A DNA stretch of 64,000 bases from Tilletia caries (taxonomy: Eukaryota; Basidiomycota; Exobasidiomycetes; Tilletiales; Tilletiaceae). The translations under genes and the position numbers were made by a program. Positions 45,563 to 56,870 of the stretch are shown one piece after another (position 1 is the first letter of the stretch; every line of letters starts with the position of its first letter). Where the stretch lies: positions 1 to 64,000 of the forward strand of contig JALUTQ010000046.1 of the NCBI GenBank assembly GCA_032718865.1. The letters are read 5' to 3'. The notes under the pieces are model-generated. The model was not told where the DNA came from and made no database searches. It was given only the letters and a program-made list of their open reading frames with translations.

Positions 45563-48500
45563 ATGGCTCCACAAGGCATCAACAGACTATATGCCACCCG
45601 ACTCTTGGGTGAACGCATCTTTGAATCCGAGCCTCTGTGCTTTCAACTTCTCGAATCCGAGCTGGATGCGTTTCTGGCAGAGGAAGGCAGGTACTGCACA
45701 TTCAAGACGCCCAGTGATCCTAACAGGACGCGGAAGTCGCGCCACAAAGACGGTGAGCATCAATGACTAACGTGCAGTCAGCAGTCTGCCTTTGATGCAG
45801 GCTCAAACGTGGATCAGTCATTCTGTCGTCAGAGACTAACTTCCGACCTCCTTGTTTTCTGCGGCAGGTGCTCGTAGATACACTCCCCGACCGTCAAACG
45901 CATCCACTACCTATGAGGCAAAGTACGTTTCTCGCTGCGGGTGTAGCGGCACGTTTCAATCAGGCAGTAAGGACTCGATCTCGCCCAAGAAGCGTAGGAT
46001 CACAGGCGGTGCCGCGTCATCGGTCAAGGTGAGCAGCTCAGGGTGATACCGAGGCCCAAGAGTGCTTGAGCGTGTTGAGGAGGCTGACAGTCGTGGACCT
46101 TGTCAATGAACTTGGACGGATAGGTCAACTGTCCCGCCAAGATCAAGATCACGATACGCGCCCCGCTTGCTGAAGCAGACACTCTCGACCAGACTCAAAG
46201 CCTGTCCATACTCTCTGGTCCAGCTCGTCAAGATAGTCTTTTGGATATCGAGTACCATTGGCGGCACGAGGGGCATGCGGTTGGAACGATATCCGACTTG
46301 GCCAGCCAACGCAATTCAAGAGAGGTTAAGGAGTGGATCGAAACCCAAGTAAAGAGCGGTAGAACAGCGAAGGAGATCATGGCTTCTGTGCGCATGGATA
46401 TGGATGAGCTTCTTGCCATACACTCAATGCACAAGGTGAGTGCACTGTGGTCTGTGGATTGACCATGCCTCATCTCGATTATGTTGACTGATGGCATGTT
46501 CTGTACGCGGATTTCTTTCAGGACGAGGTCTTATCTTCTACCACTTCAATCAGCGCCAGTATTCGAATTCGATACCACGATGTGTACAACACCGTTAGGC
46601 GCCTCAAGCTGCAGACAGCGAGGAAGGACCCAGATGCCCTAAGGTCTCTGCAGCTTTGGGCCGAAAGTCTTCGCGAGGAAGGGTGGGAGGCCAGCTTCCT
46701 GAATGACGCAACCCTCAGTGCCGCGACGGAGCCAGTCTGGGCAATCTTTGTCATGCCCAGGTGGGCTAAAAAGGTGAGTCGATCTACGTTTCCAGCAGCC
46801 AGCAACTAGAACCGATACGTTGCTGTCTCTACAAGTGCAAGTTTGAAGTATCTTTGTCTTTCATCTTTGTGTTCAGGAATTTTTCCGCGCCCAGCAGTTC
46901 GGTGTGGTGTGTTGATTCCACTCACAACACGGGCAAAGGCGCAACCGCGCAAGAAAAAATCTTCCTCACGACCATCATCGTCCGCAGTGCTTCCATGGGG
47001 TCCGGTATTCCTCTCGCCTTCATGATCACACCTTCAGAAACTCAGTGAGTGCCAATGTGCCGTGCCCTGTTTTTTCTCTCTGAGTCTGGCTGCCGATCGC
47101 TCATACGCTGCGCGAGGCGATGTGTCTGCCAATTTGGCATTGCTGTGTGCTGACTGCTGACGAATGTTGCTCTCTCCTTTGTTGTGTTGTGTTGGGCGTC
47201 GTTTTTAAAGAATCCCATTGACCCGATTCTTTCAGTGGCTTGTGCAGAAGGAAATTCCAGCTCCGACCGACGTGATGATCGACTGCTCAGAAACAGAGCG
47301 TGCTGCCATCATCAACGCGTTCGCAGGCTTCACACCACGACCCCAAGTTCTTCTCTGCCTTTGGCATCTGCTTCGAGCATGGGATGATAACGTGAAGACG
47401 AAGGTCAAAGCGATTGGAGACAGTGAGTAGTCTGTTACATCCCCTCTCCTTCTTCTTCTCCTTTTCCCATTCTCCTTCTCCCTCACTTCCTCCCACATCC
47501 CGCGCTTCCCTTAATCCTTTTTCCCGCTTGCTTGCTTGAGCTCTCCCTTTCCCTCTTTGGCCGCTGGATGTGCTAGTATGGACTCCGCTCTCTCTTTCTC
47601 TTTCTCTCTGCTCCCCGCTCCGTTCCGATCCGATCTTCCCTTATCATATCTTATCTTCCTCACTTCCTTTCTCGCTCTCTCTCACCACTCACTTCTCTCT
47701 CGGCCGAGAGCCCTTCCTCCACATTTCTCACGCTTCTCGCTCGATTACTTCACTTCTCTTTCACCCCTCACTTGTACTTAGCTTCCCTCAGTCATCACTC
47801 ATTGAACACAGCTTTCTCTTACTCGTAAGTGCCACACTTGTACATGGTGATGAGAGTGGATCTCTCCCGCTGAGCGAAGGACGCAGGCGGGATACCACGC
47901 CAACGCTTCACAGCACACCATCGACTCCCAGCAGTCATCCTCCGGCTCCCAGCAGCCACACTCCAGCTCCCAGTAGCTTACGCCAGCTCCCAGCAGCTGA
48001 CACGACTCCCAGTAGTCTTCCTCCGGCTTCCGACAGCTCAGCGGTCCCAGCACCATCATCGGCTCCCAGCAGCCTTCTGGTTCCAACGCCACACCGACGG
48101 CTCCAGTGCCTCGATAGCCCCAGCGCCTCGACGGCCTCAGTGCCTACGTCTTGGGTTTTCACTCCCAGAGTCCCAGGCCCCAGCAGCGACCCCACTCCCA
48201 TTTCCGCCATGACCGCCCCCAAGGGCAACAGCAAGCACGGCTCAGCTCAGTCAGAGCCACTTTGGCTCCCAGCAGCTCGTCTCCGCTTCGCACAGCCTCC
48301 GGCTCTTATGTCTTCACCTCCTTTCGGCTCCTAGCAGCTCTCCGCCAGTTCTCAGCAGCCTCCATCTGGTTGTGGTCCCCCAGCAGAGTTCCCAGTTTCG
48401 GCTCTCAGCATCCCTTCTTGGCTTCCAACAGCCCCTCGCTCCAATGCGCACACCTCGTCCTCTTTGCGCCTCCTTCGTCACGGCTCACACCATCTTCATC

Positions 48501-51500
48501 CAGAACCAGTCACTTCGTTCTTCGGATCAGCACCGAGCGTTGAGGTCGAGCAACCCCTCCGCTCCACAGAAGCTCCTCTAGGTCGCGCGCCGTTTCGGTC
48601 CATCAGCACCGCCACTTCGACCGCTATCGCCTGTCAGCGGCACTGGTCACTGTGACGATCACAAGTCTACCTCGGTACCGACATCGGTACTGAGGTCGAT
48701 CTCGCACCTGCTGCGCAACTTTGCTGCTGCGTACCTTTGTGCCGTTCGCGACCTCGATCATGTTCCTCCTCAACTTGATCTGCACCGCCATCTTTGCCCG
48801 GGCGCGAAACTCTCCACAGTGGCTGTCCACCCAGGCGCGTGTCGAGTAGGACTTCGGATGGGGCCCGCCACGACGGTGGCACGCGCCAGCGCGCATACGA
48901 GTTGGACTTCGACCTCGCCTCTGTCGTGCGTTGAGATGGAGAAATCCCTCCGCTCTCCTTGGTTTGATTGATCAAGCGGTCAGCGGCCCGAAAACACACG
49001 CGCGCAACGGGTAGCGATAACGCCTCCCAGTCCTCACCCTTCCCTATCCACGTGCTTCTCGGTTCAGACCTTTCTCTACGACCGGCAGGGCACCAGCGGG
49101 GCATTGGAATCCGGCGGAACTCCGGAGAAGTGGAAGGCGGACGAGTGGGTGGAAGGTGGATCTCGGCACGGCGAAGGCAACATCGGTGCCGACCTCGGTA
49201 CTGTTACGGGCAGGCTCGTTACTGCTGCGTCCACGTCCAGACAGTCATCCAGACATCCAGACCTTGGGGCCTCTTCGACCACTTCTGGACGGACATCCGG
49301 ACATCGGGATCCACCTCCGGACGGATATCGGACATCGGGACCCACTCCCTTTGCTCTGCTTCATGAGCACAATCGATGTCCCAAGCCAGGAAATGTCATC
49401 GTCGATGAGGCGCACTCGACCTCGATCTCTGCGTCTAGCTCGAGCACATCCTGGACGCCTTTCCCGCTTCCAATGGCGTGGGCAATGGCTCCATTAGCGT
49501 ACCGTCGAGAACGGCACCATTCTTGCGCTCCTTCCCATTCGGATCGTCTCGCTTGAGCACACCAGGTTCATACCCGGTGACCATCCTGCCCAGGGGGCTG
49601 GGTATCGTTCAGGGGGGGCCTCGTTGCGTTGCTGCCTTGACCCTTCCGGCAGAAACCCGGACGTCGAGACCCCCTCCCCTTGCTTCGCTTCGTCCCCGCT
49701 TGCGCGTCTCGCCGCTCCCTTCCTCGCCGCTCGCCAGCTCTCTCTTTGTCACGGGTCACCTCCGTCACGGCAGCTCGCAAGGCCGACCACCTCTACAAGA
49801 ACGCACAAGAGCTGCTGGAGAGCAAAGACGGCCGAAAGCGCGACGCAGAGGCGCTCAACGAGTCGCTCGACGGGTACCACGACGCGCTCAGCTCCAACGC
49901 TGAGGCCTCCGAGTCCTCGACGCCTTGTCAGGCCTCACCGACCACGTCTCCGACCTCTCGTGGGCAAATGGCAATGTCGGCACCTTTTCTTCAAGGCTAC
50001 CGGTGTTGTCGCTGATGTCGTCGACACATGGTTTCCCCGTCTCATCGACAATCCCGCGTCCACGGCGACAACGCTCTTCTCGACCCCATGACCAAAAGTA
50101 CGGGGTCTCGGCATCAACCCAGCACAACCTCACCACATAGGTCCGTCCACTGCATTCCGCATTCCGACGGTCCGACGTCTTCCATCTCCGGCTTGCCTGG
50201 TCCGGGACGCCCAGTGTGCTTAGGGGGGGGATGTGCTAGTATGGACTCCGCTCTCTCTTTCTCTTTCTCTCTGCTCCCCGCTCCGTTCCGATCCGATCTT
50301 CCCTTATCATATCTTATCTTCCTCACTTCCTTTCTCGCTCTCTCTCACCACTCACTTCTCTCTCGGCCGAGAGCCCTTCCTCCACATTTCTCACGCTTCT
50401 CGCTCGATTACTTCACTTCTCTTTCACCCCTCACTTGTACTTAGCTTCCCTCAGTCATCACTCATTGAACACAGCTTTCTCTTACTCGCAAGTGCCACAC
50501 TTGTACACTGGAAGAAGCATGGTGTGCTGGCTGTTGCTGTCCTTCACACTGTTCCTCTCATCGCGACCTCGACTGGAATTTGGAGCCAGAGTCCAGTTGG
50601 ACAGGAGGTCTCTGCCATCTGTTGCTGCTTGCTGGTGCAAGGAAGAGATGATTCCTTGTTGTTGACTGACACAAGTATCTTTTTCATCAATTGTTCATTG
50701 AGGCCGTGACCCCGGAGTCAGAGAAGCCAATGCATTTCTCCAGTCCAGGTGCAGAGAAGACATGCGCAGCATGCAGCGAGCGGAAACAGAGGAGCAGTTC
50801 GAAGCGGCTCGCAGCGCCTTTACTCTCAGATGGGGCGAGGAACAGCCCCTCATCACGCGCTACTTTGAGAAAGAATGGCTGAACAAGAGGAGCGCACAGA
50901 ACTGGGCGAAGTGTTACAGAAAGGTGAGTAGTATCGGACTGCGCACTATCAGCTGGCTGCTGTCTTTGCTTCTGACGACTGTAATACTTCCATCATCGAC
51001 AGCATGCACACTTCGGAATAGATACCAACAACATGGTTGAAGGTTGGCACGGTAATCTGAAAGTGAGCTCCTGTCGATTGTCGATTGGATCTGAGAGAAG
51101 CGAGGAGGAGTAGGCAGCTGATGAGAGCTGGGGCTGACAATGCGCTGACAACTCAATCCCAATTCAGTTTTTGGCCAGGTCAACTACTTGGGCATGATTC
51201 GGCTGCAGCGAGTAGACAGCGTCTTGCAGGTGCTAGTGCGGGAGGTTGTGCCAGACTTTTATCGCAGACTGGTGCAATGTGACCTTGGTATGTTGATATG
51301 ACCCGTGGGCATTATCGCATTCTGCCTCGCTGACGCCTGTTTAATATTGCTGCCTCTTTCCTTCACACAGGAATACAAAAACCGCATCTATGTGGACAAG
51401 AGAGAAAGTCTCGTCATAAGGCATACGAGCTCAGCTTTCAGGAGCTTTGTGCCTTGGTAAAGTGTGTGAATGGCGAAGCGGTGAGCATACTGCGTCGAGA

Positions 51501-51915
51501 AAATACAACGTGACACTTCAGATTCATCTCATGGGGCTATTTGTTCTTTTTCTCTATAGTACGAAGTGACGAGCTCGGACGGGGTACAGGTACACTTTGT
51601 AGACGACAAGCTGTCCCGGTGTTCTTGTCCGTCGTTTCAATCTACCGGACTGGCATGCAAGCACTTGTTCATGTGCTCCCGCCTCCTGTCCCAGCCAATC
51701 GCCCGGTTGGAAAAGCCAGGGGCATCCACCAGCACGAATAACAGCATACCTGGAACGGCGAGGACATCGGAAGAGGCAGAGGCGGCAGGAGCGGGAGGCG
51801 ATACTCGTGCGGCTGAAGGATTGGAGCTAGGAGGGGTCAGCCATCAGGGAGAAAGGGGAGCGGAGGAAGAAGAAAACAGAACGGGGATTTCGGGGCAAAG
51901 TCTAAATGCGTAGAA
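45563..51915 (+). CDS. MULE transposase with SWIM zinc finger (split by nested element C)
   Basis: A multi-exon gene. Exon 1 is 45563-45752; exon 2, 45868-46028, contains CGCSGTF. Exon 3 ends at 46435 and contains CPAKIKITIRAP and YHWRHEGHAVG. Next come 46523-46771 and an exon with CVDSTHNTGKGAT (first Asp), then MIDCSETERAAI (second Asp) and CLWHLLRAW, ending at 47422. After the nested element: EDMRSMQRAETEEQF (about 50753), NNMVEGWHGNLK (catalytic Glu, 51002-51061), and the SWIM finger CSCPSFQSTGLACKH near 51620-51665. The stop is near 51913. Exons join by GT-AG introns. The LTR element lies in the intron after 47422, so splicing could in principle remove it. The exon between about 50512 and 50752 is unclear. 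The enzyme cuts and pastes the element in the nucleus. Confidence 0.82.
47569..47844 (+). repeat. 5' LTR of element C
   Basis: TGTGCTAGTATGG to ACTTGTACA, pyrimidine-rich, containing CTCGGCCGAGAG as in LTR A. Confidence 0.94.
47845..50231 (+). other. Internal region of element C, no recognisable pol
   Basis: 2387 bp. The first 400 bases repeat CTCCCAGCAGC-type units and give Pro/Ser-rich frames. A possible start MTAPKGNSKHGS lies near 48209. Later frames are interrupted. A short frame near 49770-49980 (KNAQELLESKDGRKRDAEAL) has helical character. I recognise no retroviral domain. Two GGTACCGACATCGG-like stretches occur near 48672 and 49185. Confidence 0.6.
50232..50507 (+). repeat. 3' LTR of element C
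   Basis: Near-identical to 47569-47844; directly preceded by the purine tract and followed by CTGGA. Confidence 0.94.
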
Positions 51916-52264
51916 GGCCGCGGAACTGGAGGCGAAACATCAGTAACAGAAGGAAGACTTGGTTCAAACGAGCATCGACGAGGCACTACGACTCATGAAG
52001 GCGCTTAATCGCCTACAAGAGCACAACAACTACGCCGGGCTCAGCAGAGCTGCTCTGGAACAGCTAGACAACGAAATCAGAGCAGCGCGCCGAACTGCTG
52101 AGATGTTCGTACGCAGAGAATTCATTTGACCTTGCTTGTTCGCTGCATGCTTGAACTGCTGTCTTGAGCTAGAACTTTAGAGTGTGTGACGATGAAGTAG
52201 TAATGGTAGAACAAGAGAGAGGACAAGACAAGGAACATGAGGAAGAAAATCGCAAATTACACGT

Positions 52265-52413
52265 GGCTCGCAGAGCCACGTGGAATTGGGGATGAACGAT
52301 ATAAGGGCGGGCCAAATCTGGGACCTCCCAGGAGGCAAATTTGGTGCATATGAGGTTGGGCGACAATTTTGCCTCCAGGAGGCAAATGCTAGGAGGCAAA
52401 ATTCACGGTTCTC
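52265..52413. repeat. Right terminal region of the MULE
   Basis: It contains GCCACGTGGAATTGGGG, GGATGAACGATATAAGG and at least four GGAGGCAAA motifs, ending GGCAAAATTCACGGTTCTC, followed by the target duplication CTCACAAAGGG (52414-52424). Confidence 0.85.
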
Positions 52414-52608
52414 CTCACAAAGGGAGCTAAAATTGTGCACTCCAAAATGAGCTTTTCACCTCGCACCCTCCCTTTCTCGCCTGTCGCCCCTGACATCTGA
52501 CACACAAAGGGGGGGCGATCTCTCTCCTTAACCCTGTCCTGAATCCTACTGCCCTGGCCCTCCCATCAAAGCTTGCTCGCTCCCTCGTTCGTCGGCTTCA
52601 TTCATTCC

Positions 52609-53797
52609 TCAGTCTGATTCACTGCTGACCCACGCATCCACACAGTCCACCAGCTGTTGGAGCGATGCCCGCGTCCGCCAGAAGTGGTCGCCATCCTCAA
52701 TCACCTCCACCCTCAGCTCGCTCGATCCCATGCCCTCGATCCAGCTCTCGTACGTCTGCAGAGAGAGTAGTGAAGTGTGAGAGATGTCCGTTTTTGGTTA
52801 AGGTAGAGGAAGTACTAACCTTGCGACCGGTAAAGTCATCCTTCGTCCCGTACACCACCAGAACCTTCGCCTCCTTCCCGGCCAGAAGCTGGCTCAGCGC
52901 TCGTTCGTACCTTGCACTCTGGAACAGCGACAGAGCCCAGAGCACGCCACAAGGGTACGAGATCAGGACGTAGAGCGGAGGCTGGGAGGCCCAGGTTGGA
53001 CTGGAGGCTTTGACTTGCGCAGTAGAACAGCTGGAGGGTGGGACAGACAGTCATCAGCAGGGTGAGAAGGAGCGTGGTCCACATGATATAGTATACTCAC
53101 TACAACGAGCCAGCGCTGTACCCCTGTTTGTGCAAGATGATACGGACGTCAGATGTAAAGCCAGAGCCTCATGATAGCCTCAGAGAAATGCGAGACTCAC
53201 ACAAAGCACAACGGAAGCACCACGCACGGATGAATGTCGAGCTTCAAAGTCGCGCATCGACCAGCTCAAGACATGCTGCAAAGGAACGCAGGAAGGGTTT
53301 GATTCAGTTCCGTCAGCAGATAAAGGCAAGGCTGAGGGGCCAATCTCTCACCTGGTAGTCCTCCGACTCCGACGCTCCCGTCCAGCTCGCCCGCCCTGTG
53401 CTTCTCCCGACGCCTATCGCAATTCGAGTACTGGATCAGCTCACCGTTTCTGGAACAGAAGGAGGACATGAAGCTCACCTCTTGAATTGAAAGTGACTAC
53501 TTGCAAGTGTTTCTTGTGAGAAGGACTTCTGCCAGCGCACAAACGACATGATCGTCAAAGCAGCCTCCCAGCGAGTCATATGCTGTTCATACCCCATCAT
53601 ACAGAAGGAACACGTCAGAGGTAAATACAGCCCCTTGTTTCTCGTTCCCCATCGAACATGGTATACCGTCACTCACGATGGGCAACAATAGCAAGTCCCT
53701 TGGGAACAGGCGAGTGCGGAAGAGAGACCGAGGGGTTGTAGATCCGCGCTTCGAGCTGGACCGAGGTTGAGATCGGGATCAGGGTGCTCTCTTCCAT
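52609..53797 (-). CDS. Alpha/beta-hydrolase fold protein
   Basis: A spliced gene of short exons starting at 53797 (MEESTLIPISTSVQLEARI). In order: YNPSVSLPHSPVPKGLAIVA (first strand), then YDSLGGCFDDHVVCALAEV, the oxyanion/strand region IGVGRSTGRASWTGASESED, the nucleophile elbow GYSAGSL near 53105-53120, LYVLISYPCGVLWALSL, VVYGTKDDFTG (acid residue) and EDGDHFWRTRASLQQL (catalytic His). It stops at 52609-52611. The set Ser, Asp, His is complete, as in the small COG2945-type hydrolases of fungi. Substrate unknown. Exon borders are inferred from reading frame and GT-AG sites. Its 3' end lies about 185 bp from the MULE. Confidence 0.82.
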
Positions 53798-54240
53798 CCT
53801 TCTCGCTCAGAGTAGAGAGCGGAGAATGGGAGGGCAACTTGAGCTCCGGAGAGCGGAGAATGGGAGGGCCACTTGAGCTCCGGAGAGCTGAGAGGGACGA
53901 GGGTTGAGGAGGCAAGGGAGGACCGTGTGTAAATGAGGCAAGTACCCAGACGGGCAGAGTCGGGTTGGGATGAGGCTCCTTTCCGGCTTCTCCCGCTCAT
54001 CCCATTGCTCTCGCCTTCTCATTCATTTGCGTTGCCCTTTCTCCTCGTCTTCCACATCGTCGATCCTAGCGATCCTTCTTAGTATGTACGTACTTGGACT
54101 CGCCAGCGAAAGGAAAGGCTGCGTGTAGGGCTCATAGCTCATCGTTCACATAGACCCAGCCTCGAAGAGAAAGCCATTTCCACTCTCCGACCACGTCTCC
54201 ACGACATCCGAAGCCAATTCACATAAAATGACATCCCTAA
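53798..54240. other. Upstream region of the hydrolase gene
   Basis: 443 bp. It contains two direct copies of GGAGAGCGGAGAATGGGAGG-type sequence (53813-53880), giving repeated frames on the minus strand. No other gene seen. Confidence 0.5.
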
Positions 54241-54242
54241 TA

Positions 54243-55575
54243 CGAGGTGGAGGGCAGAAGTCTTTGAATGAAATTAAAATTCACCAAAACCACCACCTCA
54301 CCACACCCTCTCCCAACTTCACACACTTAGCATCTCTACATTTTCTCTACACAAACACAATGCCGCGTGTTGCTGCTGCTCGTAGACCTCCTCTGACGCC
54401 TTCCAGGCGTGGCCGTATTCAATATATGATTGAAATGGGCCATACATACGAGTACATTGCCAAACAAATCGGCTGCAGCCCCAGTATCGTTGCCTACACA
54501 AAGGCACGCTGGGAAAAAGACAAAGTCACATAACACACTCCCGCGCAGCGGCCGTCCTCCTACGCTGTCTGCACGGGACTGTCGTCGGGTAGTCCGCACC
54601 GTGCTGTTGATGCGATGGGCGACATGGCGAGGCGTCGCCGAAAATCTGACCCGACACGGCCTACCCATCAAGCCGTGAAAGGTTAGGCGCATTGCTCACA
54701 AGCATGGCATAGCGCGCTATATCGCCCGCGAACGTCCAGCACTGAGTGTTGCTGCGGTCAAAAAGCGAAAAATCTGGGCAAATAAGAACCGGATTACTGA
54801 CTGGCGCCGAATTATCTTCACGGACGAGTGTTCTTTGGACACTTCTAACCTTAGGCGCAAGCCCTTCCTCAGCCGCTTTCGAGGAGCCGCTGCGGTTCCT
54901 CAGAACACTTCTAGGAGCTTCAGAACGGCTCGCAAAACGGTTATGATCTGGGCAGCAATCGCCTACGGGAAGAAGTCTCCACTGGTACGATTGTCGGGAA
55001 CGGGCTACCGCAAGGTCGATTCGAAACGCTACATTGAGCACGTCATTAATGGGGCCTTACGCCCCTTTGTGCTGCAGTGTGAGCTCGAGGAGTTCACTCC
55101 CTACAAGGTCGTGGAAGATAACGCTTCCATTCATAACTCGAAGGCTACCGACAAGGCTCGGAAGGAGGCGGGTATTCAGCGCCATTCTCACCCGCCACTT
55201 TCTCCGGATCTCAACCCGATCGAAAAGGCTTGGCGCCTGCTCAAGTCCCGTCTTCGTGCTCGTAACCTCAGCCAGACCAAGCCCGACGAGCTTTGGGAGG
55301 CGGCCAAAGAGGAGTGGGCAAAGATCGAAGTAGCTCATCTCAACAAGTACATCGACGATATGCCCCGACGTGTCAAGGTCGTCAGGCAGCGCCACGGTCA
55401 ATTTTCCGAGTAATTTTTCTTACTCTCAAACATCTCCATTGCTTCAACTTCTACTATTGTCATATGTGTGGTTGTGACTGGAAAGTGTGAGGTTGGTATT
55501 GTGGTGAACGGAGAGAGTATGAGAATTATGGTGTTTGGTGTTGTGTTCATTCGAAGACTTCTGCCCTCCACCTCG
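54243..55575 (+). mobile_element. Tc1/mariner element
   Basis: Inverted ends of about 30 bp (CGAGGTGGAGGGCAGAAGTC on the left, its complement on the right with one mismatch), flanked by TA at 54241-54242 and 55576-55577. 1333 bp with one transposase gene. The near-perfect ends contrast with the broken gene. Confidence 0.92.
54361..55413 (+). pseudogene. Tc1/mariner transposase, frameshifted and with an internal stop
   Basis: The frame starts at MPRVAAARRPP with a helix-turn-helix (YEYIAKQIGCSPSIVAYTKAR) and stops at 54533. Reading continues in a neighbouring frame from about 54515 (HNTLPRSGRPPTLSARDC), meets a TGA near 54676 (GLPIKP-stop-KVRRIAHKHGI), and then runs open to 55413. The catalytic core is present: IFTDECS (first Asp), VVEDNASIHNSK (second Asp) and PDLNPIEKAWRLLK (Glu), spaced as in DD34-35E enzymes. 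The two lesions make this copy inactive unless one is a sequencing error. The ends could still be used by an active relative. Confidence 0.88.
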
Positions 55576-55743
55576 TACCGCTTCACCCAGACCCCTCCCT
55601 CCAATCCCAACACCGCCTCACCAACACCCGCCCCGAACAACATCCTCCGCGCCGCATCCCGACCACGCCACTCGCCCCCACCGCCGCCCGGGCTGAACGA
55701 ATGTTGCGGGAGCTCGTGCGACCCGTGTGTGAAGACTCTGTGA
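55576..55743 (+). pseudogene. Possible oxidoreductase-like (OXLD1-type) fragment beside the Tc1 element
   Basis: Directly after the Tc1 end, a plus-strand frame reads NPNTASPTPAPNNILRAASR, then PPPPPGLNECCGSSCDPCV, and stops seven bases later. The Pro-rich lead and CCGS-x-C-x2-C fit the short oxidoreductase-like domain (PF09791, as in OXLD1), which normally continues with W-D or Y-D. Here the continuation is lost or in another frame. No start codon remains, as the Tc1 element cuts off the 5' side. It may be a gene broken by the insertion; composition is biased, so the call is tentative. Confidence 0.35.
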
Positions 55744-56384
55744 AGGAGGGAGGTGGAGGTGTGGAGAGAACGGTGGGGGGAGGGGGCGAGGGAGGGGTGA
55801 GTTGGGTGCTGAGGTTGGGGTTGAGGTCAAAATGCAGGAAGAGGGGGAGGATTTGATTCTGCGGATAGAAGGCACGGCATTGGACGAAGCCACATCGAAA
55901 ACAATGCCAGGCGCCTGGATCGAGTGGTAGAACTTCGACCTTCTGCTTCACGCCCCTCGGCCCCCCTCCTTGATGATGCAAGGTGGTCACTTCGGCACCC
56001 TTGCAAGCGGGGTGTCAAAGGACGCCATCGCGTTCCAGCCTCAGACTTCTGCATCAAGCCACTCGGCCCTTTCGATTTCCAGTCATCCGAGCCCTCGTTG
56101 ATGGGCGACAGCAGACGGCGTGCTCAGAGCTGATTGTGTCGATGCAACGGCCCGCAAACCTTTCGAACAGTTCCTCCTCCCGTTGCCGTACCTTCAAGAT
56201 GCCGGCGACGATGCGATTCGTGCCCGTACCGCACAGGGCGGAGATGGATCGTCCTCGACTTGGCGGCCCCTTTTGCGATGAAACACAAAGCGGGGAGCGG
56301 ACAGATGCTGTACTTGCTGCCTCGCAGTATGTATCTGTTCGTCAATCGGCGGCGGCGGGTCTGCGAAAGACCGCGCCAGGAGAA
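55744..56384. other. Sequence without a clear gene
   Basis: A G-rich low-complexity tract (55744-55810) and then a plus-strand frame fragment (DATARKPFEQFLLPLPYLQD near 56138-56200) that could be a remnant of another host gene. No domain recognised. Confidence 0.45.
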
Positions 56385-56870
56385 CAAGTGCCTCGTACGC
56401 ACCATCAAGCGCACATCCTCCAGGGGCATGCCAAAGCCGTCGCCGCGCTGACATTGTCGCCCACCGCACCCGCATCCGCACCCCGTCTGCTCTCCGCATC
56501 CTTCCATGACACCCCCATCGTATGGTCGCCCCTCAAGGGCATCAAGGAGAGACGGCTCCGCAGAACCAGGGCCACCGTCAACGTCGTCGTATGCACATGG
56601 GCCGGCAGGGAGATCCTTGCCAGTGGGTCAGACGATGGCAAGTTGCTTCTTTGGGACCCGGAATACCGCAATCCGCTCGACTCGATCGACATCGGGTACC
56701 CCGTCACTGCTCTCGCCTTTTCAGACGACGGGAATCAGCTCTATGTCGGGAGTGTGGACAATGACATCCACGTGAGTCTCTCTTGTCTTTCTCCTCCTTA
56801 TATACGTGGCCCTACCCTTTTGACGCCGTCACTCTCGTGTTCTAATTCAACAGGCCTACGGTCCTCGACC
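56385..56870 (+). pseudogene. Truncated duplicate of the U5-40K (SNRNP40) gene
   Basis: This matches exon 1 and intron 1 of the intact gene at 61950-63409: LVRTIKRTSS, then a jump (about 55 codons deleted) to LQGHAKAVAALTLSPTAP, SPLKGIKERRLR, ATVNVVVCTWAGREILASGS, DSIDIGYPVTALAFSDDGNQ and SVDNDIH, followed by a recognisable copy of the intron. Keeping the intron shows a DNA-level duplication, not a retrocopy. Substitutions hit conserved WD-repeat positions (GH to RT, DGT to HDT). It lacks a start, the first WD repeat and all later exons. Confidence 0.88.

Larger units (their letters stand above)
47569..50507 (+). mobile_element. Young LTR retroelement C nested in the MULE
   Basis: LTRs of 276 bp (47569-47844 and 50232-50507) differ, as far as I can see, at one base (CTCGTAAG against CTCGCAAG). 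The target duplication is CTGGA (47564-47568, 50508-50512). PBS TGGTGATGAGAG is at 47845-47856 and the polypurine tract TAGGGGGGGGA at 50221-50231. The internal region is only 2.4 kb with no protease, RT or integrase, so the element is non-autonomous and probably moved by a related Ty3 element. Confidence 0.93.
44669..52413 (+). mobile_element. Mutator-like DNA transposon (MULE), interrupted by an LTR element
   Basis: The ends are inverted: CAACCGTGAATTTTGCCTCC on the left and the complement of GGAGGCAAAATTCACGG on the right, with 11-bp target duplications outside. It is 7745 bp, or about 4.8 kb without the nested element C (47569-50507 plus one CTGGA). It encodes a spliced transposase with a SWIM zinc finger. 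Both terminal regions carry many GGAGGCAAA motifs and share an inner block containing CCCCAATTCCACGTGGC. Confidence 0.92.

Noticed and set aside
47845..50231. Element C internal region as a degraded pol
   Set aside because: I searched for DTGA, YIDD and integrase motifs in all frames and found none; called non-autonomous instead.
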